Source: Pterobdella sp. o SKG-2022
Taxonomy: Eukaryota > Annelida > Clitellata > Hirudinida > Piscicolidae
Assembly (NCBI GenBank): GCA_964035795.1
Contig: OZ038324.1
Location: 2,003,323-2,067,322 of the forward strand
Length of the DNA: 64,000 nt
Direction of reading: 5' to 3'
The notes under the pieces were generated by a model. That model was not told where the DNA came from, did no database searches, and was given only the letters and a program-made list of their open reading frames with translations. Shown one piece after another: positions 10,691 to 21,742 of this stretch (positions are counted from its first letter, which is position 1; every line of letters begins with the position of its first letter). Position numbers and translations under genes: made by a program.

Positions 10691-13600
10691 TCAACAGCAG
10701 AACAAGATTTTCTTAACGAAGGTTTTATAGTAGCAGTTAATCTTAAAAAAAACTTGGCACATTTGTTTCAATAAATCTTTCCGTTTTTTTTTATCTCTAG
10801 TATAAAATCATTGAAAAATTAAAATCAAACTGTTTATAATACTGCATGAATCATTAATTTTTATAGCACTTCACTATTTTCTCACCAAATCTCTGATTTA
10901 ATTCTCGACTTTTTTTCATTCAACTCTGCCTCCATCTTATCTCTTCTCTCCTTCCCTCCCACCGACCTCCAATTCACCCCCCACAAATATGTCGCCTGGA
11001 AAATGGAAAACTGTTTATGAAATTATCAAGTGGAAGTTATCAATAAGTATGTGAACGGAGGCAACTTCTGTATAGACCAGTAGGATTAATAATACATTAA
11101 TGTGAAAATCTTATATAGCGCCTTTTACGCATCGTTAAGAAGAGCTCTGCTATGAACTGCTTATAGAAGTAGGCTTTTAAATTCTCAAAAAAATAGGATA
11201 GGGAGAAGATTTAGAATTCGGAGAAAGAGAGTTCAGAGAAGTGGACCAGAAAAAGAAAAAGCAGTTTCAGCGTAAGAATAAGAAAGAGAAATAATGAAGA
11301 GCTGAGAACGAGTAGAGGACCATAGGCCAGCACGTTTAGAAAATAGTAAGAGGTTAAAAAGACAGGTAAGTGAAGAAGAATGAGAAATTTTATGCATGAG
11401 AAAACAGATTTTGAAGGAAGAGCGAAAGTGAAGTGGTAGCCAGTAAAGATCAATAAGAGATGGAAAGATATGAAAAAATTTAAAAGTATGAGAGACCAGG
11501 CGTGCAGCAGAGTTGAAAGCTTTAGTTAGAGGGTAGAGAATAGATTTAGGAAAATTAAAGTACAAAGAGTTGCAGTAATCAAGTCGGAAGAGAACAAGAG
11601 AACAGAAAAGAATCTTAAGAGAGGCATCATCGGAACAAGAAGAGATCTGTCTGACGCGATGTAGGTGATAAAAACAAAAAGAAGCAACAGAAAGATATTG
11701 AGGCTTAAAAAAAGTAAAATTAGAGCAGGTTTAAACCAGATTTTTTAAATTTGTCATTCTTCTGGCACAAATGCAATGTTTTGGTTTGGTCTTATGTTAG
11801 TATTTCTCATCCACATTTTTAAAAATAAATGATACCATTCAAATGCTATTTTAGCAGAAGAAATAGCAAATTTGAAAAACCTTGTTTAAATTTGCTTCAA
11901 TCCTATTGGTCAGTGAAAAAAAAAACACTTTCTTTTCTATAAATAGCCTCAACTGCTTGTGAAATTATCATGTTGATAAATATCCCAGAAATTTGAAAAC
12001 ATTTGTTTTATAAACAAAGAATCTTTAATCACTCTCAAAATTCCATTCTAATTGAAATTATTCACATAGAAGCTTGTAATTTCTATAAAACAAAATTTTA
12101 AGAAATAATTAATCAAATAGTATGCGAATTCTTATGTTATTTGTGTATTTAAACAATCACAACAAACGCATATGAACTTGAATCTGATAAGCATATATTA
12201 ATATTATTTGAAATAGAAACTCAATCCATCATCCTTTTGTGCTTTCATGTCCCTATAAACAAGGCTACAAGCACTTTACGCTGAGTTTTATATTTCAAAA
12301 TCCATATAATAAACAGCAATTAACCGTTAGGCACAAACGAGATGATACATAAAACAACGAACCTGGGTGATGGGGTTCAAAACATCCAAGAGTAATTCTT
12401 TATCGGAGCTTTGATCACAGTCTTTTGCCCTTAAAAACTCCTCAGCTGCCTTGTTGTACAGCTTGCAGTTCAGAAAGACTTGCCTCATGGCTGTCAAGTG
12501 GGACATAACCATGTACATACTCATGTGTGACTCCTGGGCAGGAAGGAGGGTTGTTGGGTTGGAAGTATATCAAAATATTAAAAAATTTGTGAACAATTTT
12601 TGTTAATGTAAGTTTTTATGAAAATGTGTTGTAAGACTTATCAAAACATTGGGAACCAATGATGAACAGCTGTTTTTGGTTTATTATTTTTTTATTATAG
12701 ATCTAATTAGATTATACTGCTGTACATGTCCCAATAACTGGGGTTGACAGCAGTCGGCCTAGATTATCGATACTAGAAAAGTGATCTATAAAAAAGACCA
12801 TTTTATTTGGGAAAAGTTTTTACAAACTGCCAGCTTGAGCTAACGTCCAATTTGAAATTATCGAATTCAAGATCCGCCGTTCAAAAAAAGAAAGATCATC
12901 CGCCAAGCCAAATGACAACAATATTAGAATATCAGTTTGTGGATACCTGCTACCAGAGTCTACTGTTAGCCAGGTTGTAACAGAAAAGCAGTCTTAATTT
13001 AGAGACGCTTATTTATAATGATTTATAAAAATTTCATACTCCTTAGTACAATATAATTTTATGAAATTACATTTGAAAATGCTATACCGAATGATAAATA
13101 GCAATGAGCCAACACTACACGCACAAAAAACAAAAACAAATGTTTGTCAAACATCAAAACTTCGTAAGAACTCACAGAATCACTACTTGATAATGTAAGT
13201 TCTTTTAACGAAAAGCTTCGTTGTAAGCATTAGCTTGTGTGAGCTTACGAACTATATAGTGAAGTACAACACAAGGGTTTATTAAAAAATTTCGGCTTAT
13301 TATTATAAGCATTTTCAGGTTTTTTTGTTTGTGTCTATTAAATACTGTTGTATCTTATAAAAGATCAGTACTGACCTGGTAAGCAAGCATGAACGTTAAG
13401 GGGTGAAGGTGCGGTAGAATGGTGCCTAGTTCATAGGGTTCGTCTAGGCTTGATCCGTCTAACAGGCCCTTGTAACTTACCAGAAGAACATTCTCAAAGT
13501 TCTGTTTGGTGGTGGAATGTTGAATTTTGAGAAGTTGTAGACTTTCAAAATGACTGATTTGATTAAATGATTATAGGGTTGAAGATTTGTACTTCAATGA

Positions 13601-16600
13601 GACTGTTTTCAAAAACTGACAAAAAAAAACTGAATTTTGATGACTTATTGAAACTATAGAATGAAATCCGCTTTGTTGAGATTCGTCAAACACAAAAACA
13701 ATGTCACATAAGAAATGCTACAAGGATCTTCAAAGACACCAACATTGAAGATGTCTGAGTGGTCTTTCTTCAAACTCAACCATGTCCCTTTCAGTTTCAA
13801 CACCTGAGTTTATTGTACTATTGACCATTTTCATTATCACCGCCACCATCATTATCAGCATCATCACCCCCATCATTATTATCATCAACACCATTAGCAA
13901 TACACCATCACAAACATCATCATCATTATCATCACAACCCCCATCATCCTTAACATTCGCACCACCACCTGAGGAGAGCAAACAGCATCCATTACAGTGA
14001 AGAAAGAGAAGAGGTTTTTGACGCAAGTTTTGAGTTGTTGCGCAACTTCCAGCCAATGGCATAAGAGCTTCACTCGGTCTTCTTGAGGTTGGTCGTTGAG
14101 AAAGGTGGCGATGATGAGAAATCTCAGGGAGAAATGTCTGTTGGGTGATAGTTTGTTCTGTTTATGTGGCTTTAGAGGAATTGTGAAAAGTTCAGAAATA
14201 AGAGTCTTCAAATAATATTTCTGTTCAAATGAATTGTTCAAATGGAACATACAATGACAAGCTTAAGATGCTCCACTAACAAAACCCTTTTGCCATTTTG
14301 TAACTCAAATTAAATCTCAAAAAAGTTAAACTTATCGGTTTTAGCCGTTAGAATAGCCAAGCATAATGAAATAAGTCTCATGAATGAATCAATTCCAACT
14401 ACTGAAACACCCAAAGCCTACTTCTCAACGGAGTCTTCATTGCACACCTTCCCCAAGGGTAGAATGATGTTCTCAAAACCATCCCCTGTCAATATAGTCT
14501 CCTTACCTTTGTCTCTCAGGCCTAATATCTCCATGTCGATCTCTGTTATACATCTGGTTTGGTGTATTAGTTGCATCACATTATATTCCTTGTCTTATTT
14601 ATGATGAGTTTCCTTTTTGTTGAAGATGAATGAGTTTGAACATTTGAAATTAAGCAAAAGGAATTTTTTTTTGTACCTGCTTATTTAGATATTAATTATT
14701 TTTTTAACTTTCGAAATTTTCAAGTAAACAACTAAAATATTATAAAACGACATTCATAATTAAGTCAGTATCAACAAAACCATTGAAGATTTTATTTTTA
14801 TTACCTATTTAGTATGCAGGTTATTATTTCTACCATTTAACTAATACTAATTTTCACACTAATATTTGTGGTAACATCTGAAGTTTACGTCCCTAAAATC
14901 CTGTTTGTAATTATAATAGATGAAAAAGCAATTCATTATAAATACCCTACCTGGCAATTTGTGCTGGAGAGGATGCCAAGATGCGGTTTATGATGGCTTT
15001 TGATGCTTCGAGAGACATGGCTTCCTGCTGCTTGGGGTCCAACACTTTTGAGGTGTGTGATCGAGTGAAGAATGACTCTATATCTGTTGATGTATTGATT
15101 TTTTATTTATTATATTATGTATGTTATTACTGAATATCTTATTATGTAAACTGATGATTTATGTTTTTTTTTATTATGTTATCTTTTATATATTTCATTG
15201 TTATTGTAATTATTTTCTCGAACTTTTTCTATATAAGAAAATTTTCAGATACATTGATTTTTTAAACAGAAAATAAAATTTTCGATAAGTACAACCTTAT
15301 CATAACTCATTATGCATTTTGATAAATGTTTCCACGAATTTCCTCATTTTATAGAAAAAAAAAAAAGAAAAATCTGAATAAAGAAGATAGATAGAAAGTT
15401 TTTAAAAAAATTATTATGTTCCATTAAAAAAGACAAAAACGTTACGAGAACACTAATAGGTGAAAATAGTAGAGCATCAAAAACTCAGATAATGAGTGGC
15501 CATTAAACAAACCTTCAACCTCATCACCATCTTCTTGAATCTTCCTCACTTCAACAACTGGCTTGTTGCCCAACTTACTATTCACTTTAAGGGTGGGCAC
15601 TCGATGAGGTTTTGGAGGGGGATCTGTGGGGAGAAGAAGGCGTTCGTGGGTGGAGAATGTGGGCGAAACTTGAAAAAACATTGTACTGAAAGTTTAAAGT
15701 TTTAAACTTCAAATTTTTATGAAGTTTTTCATGAATTTATTAAAAGGAAAATTTACAATTTTTTTGCAGATGAGTTTAGCATGAAAGTTTCTAACTATAG
15801 AAATTCGAGGTTGAATCTAAGAAGTATGTTTATATTTTTTTTGTTAACGTTTTATGGTAAGATTATACTTATTAAAAATTAAATGTATGAATCCTCAATT
15901 GATGTTTTTAAAGTGTAATTGCTATTTTTATATAAAAAACATAGTGTGGAATAAATTAGTTAGTGAACAACACTTTATAACTGGAAAAACTGGACTTTTG
16001 AGAGACGATTACCAAGTGTAGAAAGTAGAAGTTCACGTTTACTATAAAAAACATAAGAAATTTTTCACTGACCAATAGGATTGAAGCAGAAAGGACAAAT
16101 TATAGGGTTTTTCAGAAAAAAATACAGTATTTACAGTGTTTTTATGTTGATATGTGTGTGAGGTTGTTATGTGTTATGGCATTTTTATGTGTTATTATGT
16201 TGTTATGTGTTATGGTATTTAATAAATGTCAGTGTGTTTTATTAAAAATTCTATGATTGGTTCTTTCTGCTTCAATCTTATTGGCCAGCGGAAAAAACAT
16301 TACGCATCCTCTAATAAACGTAAAGTGCTTGTATTGTAGAATACTCGACTTTATAATGTGTGTTTTTCTTACAAAAAGCTTTTTGTTGCTCAGTTAATAA
16401 ATTTTTGATTTTGATTTTTTATGAATATTTCAGTTTGAAACAAAAAAGTTGAATGAATATCAATTTAACCTATATATCTTCTGTTTCTTTTGGTTTTAAT
16501 GTCTCCCAAGGGTCCGTTCTTGGGCTCATACAATTTTCTTTTTACACATCTCTTATTAGCAAAAACATACAAAAGCACGCCGTTTTATGTCATCAATTTG

Positions 16601-19560
16601 TTGATGATATCATTCTCTTTACCGGTGCCTCTTAGTTTGATCCCATCCCAGTCTCACAAAGGTTTTTGTATGTATGACCAAACTCAATTCTTGGTTTTCT
16701 AACATTCACCTCATGTTGAATCCCACCAAAAACGAGATGAAGTTTGTAGGCAGTCCTATGCTTCTTTCCAAATTCAACCTTCCTACAAAAGTCACCTTTG
16801 ACGCCACTAATCTTTCAGTATCGTCCAAACTGAAAATAGTAAGTGTAACTCTTGATCCTAGCCTCTACTTCAAACACTTTGCCTCTCAGCTTATTCAAGC
16901 ATCTAAACTTCATTTCCATGCGACCAAACAAGTACGCAAATTTCTACCCTTTAACACTGCCGTTGCCTTGACTATATCTTTAGTTCTTTTTAGGCTCGAC
17001 TATTGCAACTCTCTTTTTTGTGGACTGCCGAACTGTCTCATTTCTTAGTTGCAATCCCTTCAAAATCGCGCTGCCAAAACTGTTCTTCAAGCCGATTACT
17101 ATTTTCCATCTCGCACTTACCTCGATCGCCATTATTGGTTGTCGGTCGCACTGAGCCCAGTTTAAGTTACAGTGGCTTACCGCTAATACTATATATTCCA
17201 ATCAGCCGGCTCAATTTCACGAGCTTCTTTTTATCAGACAGACTCACGATTCTATCAGTTCTTCTAACTCTGATTTTCAACTGCATCAGCCTATCTCTCC
17301 TAGCTTTTTCATAGCGCTCTTATTCGCATATCGCCCTCATTAATGGAATTCTCTTCCACTCTGCCTTTCTCACCTTCTCTTAAACATTTTCACAAGCATT
17401 TAAAAACGCATCTTCATATCCGCATCTCTCTTCCCTAGTTTTTTTTGACTTTACAAGCGCCTCCGCAGCAAACCTAGTTTGCAAGCTGCGCGTCTTAAAA
17501 ATAATAAATAATAATATTTTAATTTAACACTCAATTTTGGTACACATTCAATTTAATTTTATAGGATTTTTAATTTCAAAAATCCATGAAAGACTTTAAC
17601 TAACTCATATTCAACTCTATAGAAGGTCTATATAAGAAACTCTATAGAAGGTTTTATTTTGAACCAAGCTCTTTGAAAACACGTTTTCATGCATAAACTT
17701 AAAAATTTCTTCAGCGTCATAGCAACTAATATTATCAACTTTATTTACCTCAAACTGAAAACGTCACTCATTTCATGCAACGTAAAACTACAAGTACAAC
17801 ATCCATTTAAAAGCATAAAACACTATTCGATATTTTTAGTTGCTATGACGCTGAAGAAATTTTTTAGAATGTTCATGAAAACATGTCTTCGAAAAGCTCT
17901 GACAAAACAAAAAGTCTTACAGCGTTTCTTTAAGTTGCATATAATTTTAAAGCTCTTACTCATTTTGATTGGATTTATAAATAACTTTTTCTATTTTTAT
18001 ACTCATCTATAATACACGAAACTAACTTTGAGTCGTCGCTTTCTTGACTAAATCGTCTCTAGGCTTGTGGTTGTTGTTGTTGATATCCCGTTTGAGTTTA
18101 ACATTATCAAGTTCATCGTTCAGAGGATTTTGTTGTGTTGCATCAAACTTTCCATTCGCTTCAAAGCTTTCGTTGTTTGTAACAACATCCTCATTATCTT
18201 GTTTTTCCATCTTATTATTACTAATCTCAAAACCATCATTGCTTAAAATTTCTTTGCTTTTAACCTCTCTATCTACCGTCGAAAGGGCTGAACTAGTTAC
18301 AACACTGGCTCCAGCCTTGAATGAGTTGCTCAAAAAAGACTCTAAGTGTTCTTTGTTATCAGATCTCATGTTTTTATGGACTGAAGGCATGCTGCCATAT
18401 CTGAAAGGAAATTGAATAGAGAATGATCAAGGTTAGCTTGAGATTCGAGTACAATACTAAAACAAAGAAGGCAACTTGGAATTGAAAAGAAAATGTTCAA
18501 AAAGTTACATTTTTACATTCTACAAGCTTAACAAACACAACATTACATGAAAAACTTTGAATTACAAGCTACCATAACAAATAATATATTCCCAACAAAC
18601 CTAGAAGAGCTCAGCATGGGTTGGTCCAGTAGTGGCTGACTGCCTTTCCAGTACTTCTTGTCTGTGGAAGGTTTTGCCAGCACACTCATTGGCGTGATGC
18701 TGGAGGATTTGACTGGGTGGCCCAGAAATACCTGGTTCAGAAAATTGATTTAGAGTATATATTTTAGGTTAATTTATTTGGTTTCTATTGTGTATTATAG
18801 TTAATAATAAAAAAAATATACAAATATAAAAAAAATGTAAATAGCTATATAAATGTTCACAACTTTCACCTGCTTGGAAGAAAACAAAGACTTATTTTTG
18901 AAATGATTAACCAACTCTGCAATTTTATCAAACTTTTTTTTTGATTCTTCCAACTGATAAAATTTCTCTAGAAAATGCAAAAAATTCAAATATATGAATT
19001 TAATTGAAATGTTATAAAATAAACCAATTATGATACTGAAATAAACAACACTGAACAAACCAATAACATCATTGTGCTTGTTCTTAACTTCGACTAAAGA
19101 GATATTCTGATGTAAGATAGAGGAAGAATCTTTTAATGATAGGATAAGTTTGAGAGGGTCATGAGGGTTGTTTCTCAATAAAAAATCTCCGTCATTCTCT
19201 AAAAAACATTCACATTTGGATTTTTCTAAAAAACCATGATAATAACTGAGTGATTCTATAGAGCATATTTGGGGGATGTTGAGACAAGGCACTTGAGTGA
19301 GCAGGAACGTGAATGTTGTATTGCTATGAAAAATCAATTTGCATATTGAATCTGGTAGCTTTTCAACTTTCTGTTTGCTTTAAAATAAATGAATCAATAT
19401 ATATTTGATACATTATTGAAAAGTACAAAAAATTACCTTAATGTCCTGTATTTCTTTCTAAAACCTATATAAAAATGTAGAAAAGTATTTAAAACTAAAA
19501 CTAAAAACAAATATTTTTTATACTTTTGCCCAGAGATTTTATTTTTGAATCATTAACCAT
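10691..19560 (-). CDS. BCAR3: NSP-family adaptor (BCAR3/SH2D3 type)
   Basis: NSP proteins join an SH2 domain to a Cdc25-like fold that is not an active exchange factor but binds p130Cas. Exons (minus): 19560-19524, 19464-19437, 19377-19061, 18967-18870, 18731-18601, 18400-18027, 15668-15513, 15083-14951, 14553-14422, 14137-13969, 13803-13744, 13501-13376, 12533-12363 and, tentatively, 10741-10691. Every phase fits, giving about 660 aa. The SH2 (about residues 65-160) shows YYHGFLEKS and GDFLLRN with the phosphotyrosine Arg, and ends EKFYQLEESKKKFDKIAELV. A low-complexity linker follows in exons 5-7. The C-terminal domain reads RCITEIDMEILGL, HWLEVAQQLKTCVKNLFSFF, LKLKGTWLSLKKDHSDIF and LGTILPHLHPLTFMLAYQ, matching BCAR3 block by block. 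The last exon (YYKTFVKKIL before the stop) is short and weaker; a LINE fragment sits in the intron before it. BCAR3, SH2D3A and SH2D3C cannot be told apart here, and an invertebrate may have one co-orthologue of all three. Confidence 0.9.
11086..11760 (-). mobile_element. 5'-truncated LINE fragment (L2/Rex-like RT C-terminus)
   Basis: On the minus strand this encodes the end of a non-LTR reverse transcriptase: HLHRVRQISSCSDDASLK, then RLDYCNSL, then AARLVSHTFKFFHI and LIDLYWLPLHFRSSFKICF. These are standard blocks at the C-terminus of L2/CR1-group proteins. The frame is broken by shifts, so it is inactive. The 3' end is AAAGGCGCTATATAAG near 11125-11098, a tail shared with the SINEs in this window. 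It lies in the last intron of the NSP gene. Confidence 0.8.
11891..11965. repeat. Single arm related to the 16022-16338 foldback element
   Basis: The block GCTTCAATCCTATTGGTCAG (about 11891-11910), followed by an A-run and ACACTTTC, matches the right arm of the inverted-repeat element at 16022-16338. A further match, CTACAAGCACTTTACG, occurs near 12265. No second arm was found, so this is a partial copy in the last NSP intron. Confidence 0.5.
12717..13015 (-). repeat. Interspersed repeat with terminal 37-nt hairpin, copy 2
   Basis: The minus strand matches the copy at 5111-5490 closely, for example GCGTCTCTAAATT, TTGGCTTGGCG and GATCTTGAATTCGATAATTT. The terminal hairpin spans 12717-12753. 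The 5' part is shorter than in copy 1. It lies in NSP intron 12, on the sense strand of that gene. Confidence 0.85.
16022..16338. mobile_element. Foldback/MITE-like element with about 80-bp inverted arms
   Basis: The left arm (16027-16105) contains GTTCACGTTTACTA and CACTGACCAATAGGATTGAA. The right arm (16260-16338) contains the inverted equivalents CTTCAATCTTATTGGCCAG and TAATAAACGTAAAGTGC. The arms are imperfect, perhaps 70% identical by eye. The centre is built from TTATGTGTTATG-type repeats. No transposase is encoded and no clear target duplication was found. It sits in NSP intron 6. Confidence 0.65.
16440..17520 (+). mobile_element. Decayed LINE reverse transcriptase (L2/CR1 group)
   Basis: Broken frames on the plus strand give the RT catalytic block HQFVDDIILFTG (about 16595-16630), in which FVDD stands for the usual Y/F-x-DD. 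LNSWFSNIHLMLNPTKNEMK and FRLDYCNSLFCGLPNCLIS follow, then LQNRAAK and HYWLSVALSP in other frames. The order matches the C-terminal half of a non-LTR RT. Stop codons and frameshifts show it is inactive. The end (about 17440-17510) is CAAGCGCCTCCGCAGC followed by AATAATAAATAATAAT. This 3' end differs from the LINE at 11086-11760, so it is another subfamily. It lies in NSP intron 6, opposite to the gene. Confidence 0.85.
17667..17898. mobile_element. MITE-like element with about 65-bp terminal inverted repeats
   Basis: The arms at 17667-17732 and 17830-17898 are inverted copies. The inner 28 bp around TTTCTTCAGCGTCATAGCAA are identical in both arms, and the outer part (AGCTYTTYGAARACAYG, then TTTTCATG) is a little diverged. 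The 97-bp loop has no coding potential. The whole could fold into a long hairpin if transcribed. It lies in NSP intron 6. No target-site duplication is obvious. Confidence 0.8.
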
Positions 19561-19744
19561 TGTGAATAATCCATCAAGTTACAACCTGTAAACATTGAAC
19601 GCGGAAGTTAATTTAATGACAAAAATTTTATAATAAAATATTAAAAAAATCGTTGTTTAAAATATAACTCATTAATATATTTCTAAAATAGTATTTTGAA
19701 ATTTAAAAGTAAATTTGTCAAATTAGTTAATAACATATTTTAGG
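19561..19744. promoter_or_regulatory. Shared NSP/CCDC115 bidirectional promoter region
   Basis: Only 184 bp separate the divergent start codons of the NSP gene (minus, 19560) and CCDC115 (plus, 19745). The gap is about 75% AT and has no open frame. Both 5' UTRs and core promoters should be here, unless the short first NSP exon is preceded by an unseen leader exon. Confidence 0.6.
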
Positions 19745-20439
19745 ATGGAATTAAAAGAAATTAATGAAGTTTTAGATAAACTAATACTAAATTTTTTTGA
19801 TGAACTTGAAAATTATTTTCAACTTAGAAATGATTTTGAAAAGCATTTAACAAACGGCTTCATTTTAATAGCAAAGGTTATGCTTTCTTAATCAAATTCT
19901 AAACTCAAATTTTTCAATAGCTATCATATTAAACTCAGACTAGGTGCATAAAAGGGACGAATTCTGTTTCAAAATTTCATTACAATTTATCTGAAACGTC
20001 TCAAGCCAAAGTGAAAATGAACGTCTCCACTGTTGAAGAAAACTCTGAAAAAAATTTTTCACTTGAGGCAAAAACTATTTTCAAATTATTGAATCTTGAT
20101 GATGAAATTCTTGGTAATCTTTTTGAGAAAAAATTGCAAGTTTCTGAGAAAGATAAAGAAAATTTAAAACAAAGAAAAAACATCAAATCTGATGAAGAAA
20201 AAAATAAAAACAAAGAAAACATTAACACTAGCCATAAAGAAGAGGTAAAAGAATTAAATGAGCCTCTTAAATGGTTTGGTGTGCTGGTTCCCCAGTCCTT
20301 GAGGCAATCTCAAACCAGCTTTGAAAAGGCTGCCAATTTATCATGTCAAATAGTTCAGTCTCAACAAAGAATACTTGAACTTGTCAAGAATTACAAGGCT
20401 GCAAGAACTATGAAAGAACAACTGGCTTGCTCTGTGTGA
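19745..20439 (+). CDS. CCDC115: CCDC115, V-ATPase assembly factor (Vma22-like)
   Basis: This is the animal counterpart of yeast Vma22, which helps assemble the V0 sector of the vacuolar proton pump in the ER. Two exons, 19745-19876 and 19939-20439, are joined in phase 0 by a 62-nt intron (GTTATG...AATAAACTCAG region ending at 19938). They give 210 aa. The N-terminus (MELKEINEVLDKLILNFFDE) and the block NGFILIAK match the CCDC115 start, and TRCIKGTNSVSKFHY follows as in the family. The middle is lysine- and glutamate-rich and poorly conserved. The C-terminal signature EPLKWFGVLVPQSLRQSQ is strong, followed by SFEKAANLSCQIVQSQQRIL, predicted to be helical. AATAAA at 20588-20593 is a likely polyadenylation signal. 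The gene is head-to-head with the NSP gene and upstream of DLG5 on the same strand. Confidence 0.95.
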
Positions 20440-21742
20440 AAATTTTGGCTTATCTTTGATGCACTCTATTTAGATTTATTTATTTCGTATTAGTAAATAT
20501 TTATCTTATTAATTATATTAAAAATTGAATTATAGATGTACTTTCATTTTCTGTATTAATAGAATATCTTTCATTTGACTAGTTTTCAATAAAAACAACC
20601 ATTTTCTCAAGATTATTGCTTTTTTTTTATAAAAACTAATCAATAAAATTGCCTTAATAAGTATTCAAAAAAATTCTCAAAATACTTCAATGATAAACTC
20701 AAATATATTTTTTCATAAAAGTATAATATCAAAGAAGATACAGTAACTTTTGAGGATTACAATGTATTCATCGTAAGTATTGGAACTTAGCTTTGACTGA
20801 GTTTATTTCTAGTTTCGTACTTATATATTTATTACTTATTCTATTATTAATGTTTGAATTGTTATATTTACTATTATCAAAATAGTTATTAATTGTTAAT
20901 AGTCAATAATGAATTATTTATTTAACAAGAGTAAAAAAATTCTGAATTTTTAGTAAAATTTCTGCGTTATTTTCCCGTCCTATACTTCAAACGTGTTCAT
21001 TTATTCTCAAAAACCACTAATTAGAAAAAATGTTGTCAATACTATAAATAAAATGTTCTCAAGTAATAATGAAAATAAATATATCTAATTGGGGATTAAA
21101 TCTTCGCACGATAATATTGTTGTGACCATGGCATTATTTAACCTGGAACTTCAAATAATGAAATTACCCACTTTTATTCAATTTAAAATATTTGTTCAAT
21201 AGTTTAAGTTTTAATTTTTTTTTTATTAATCATAGGCCAACCCTTAAAAGTTACAGTCGTTAACCTGTATTGCTTTCAAGTCTAAAAGTTCTCAAGACTG
21301 AAATATAAATTTGTTTTCAACTCAGTCTGAAATATACTTTATTAAAAAATTTATTGTTTATTCAATGGACTGAAATTTCGATTTTTGAAAAAATTTCTTG
21401 AAAGTTTTAAAGTTTAACTTGGCAGTTTTGCTCAAACTTTTTAAATGTAATTTTTACGAAAGTTTAATTGACATTGATAAAAAATTATTTCGGTTATTGA
21501 ACGTTATTGAAAAGCTTGTAAAAATATGAAGAAACATTAAAGACAAGGCTTTTTTATTGAATAAATTATAACTCCAAAACAAAGAAAAATTTACGAAATT
21601 TGGATGAAAACAAAAAAATGAATATTTAAAAAACTTTGTTAATGAAAAAAAATTAATTTTTTTTCATTCAACTTGAATCCGGCTTTTTGAGTGGATGACT
21701 CAAGAAAATTCCAAAACAACTGCCAATCTTCACTGAGCAACC
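20440..21742. other. CCDC115-DLG5 intergenic region
   Basis: About 1.3 kb of AT-rich DNA. I see no conserved exon. Upstream DLG5 exons for the vertebrate N-terminal CARD-like and Takusan regions, if present, would be here, but nothing recognisable was found. The start of DLG5 at 21743 follows a 120-nt very AT-rich stretch. Confidence 0.5.

Noticed and set aside
13730..14250. Long open frames in several phases opposite and within the NSP exons
   Set aside because: Only one frame per exon matches the Cdc25-like domain. The others run through GATG-rich intron 10.
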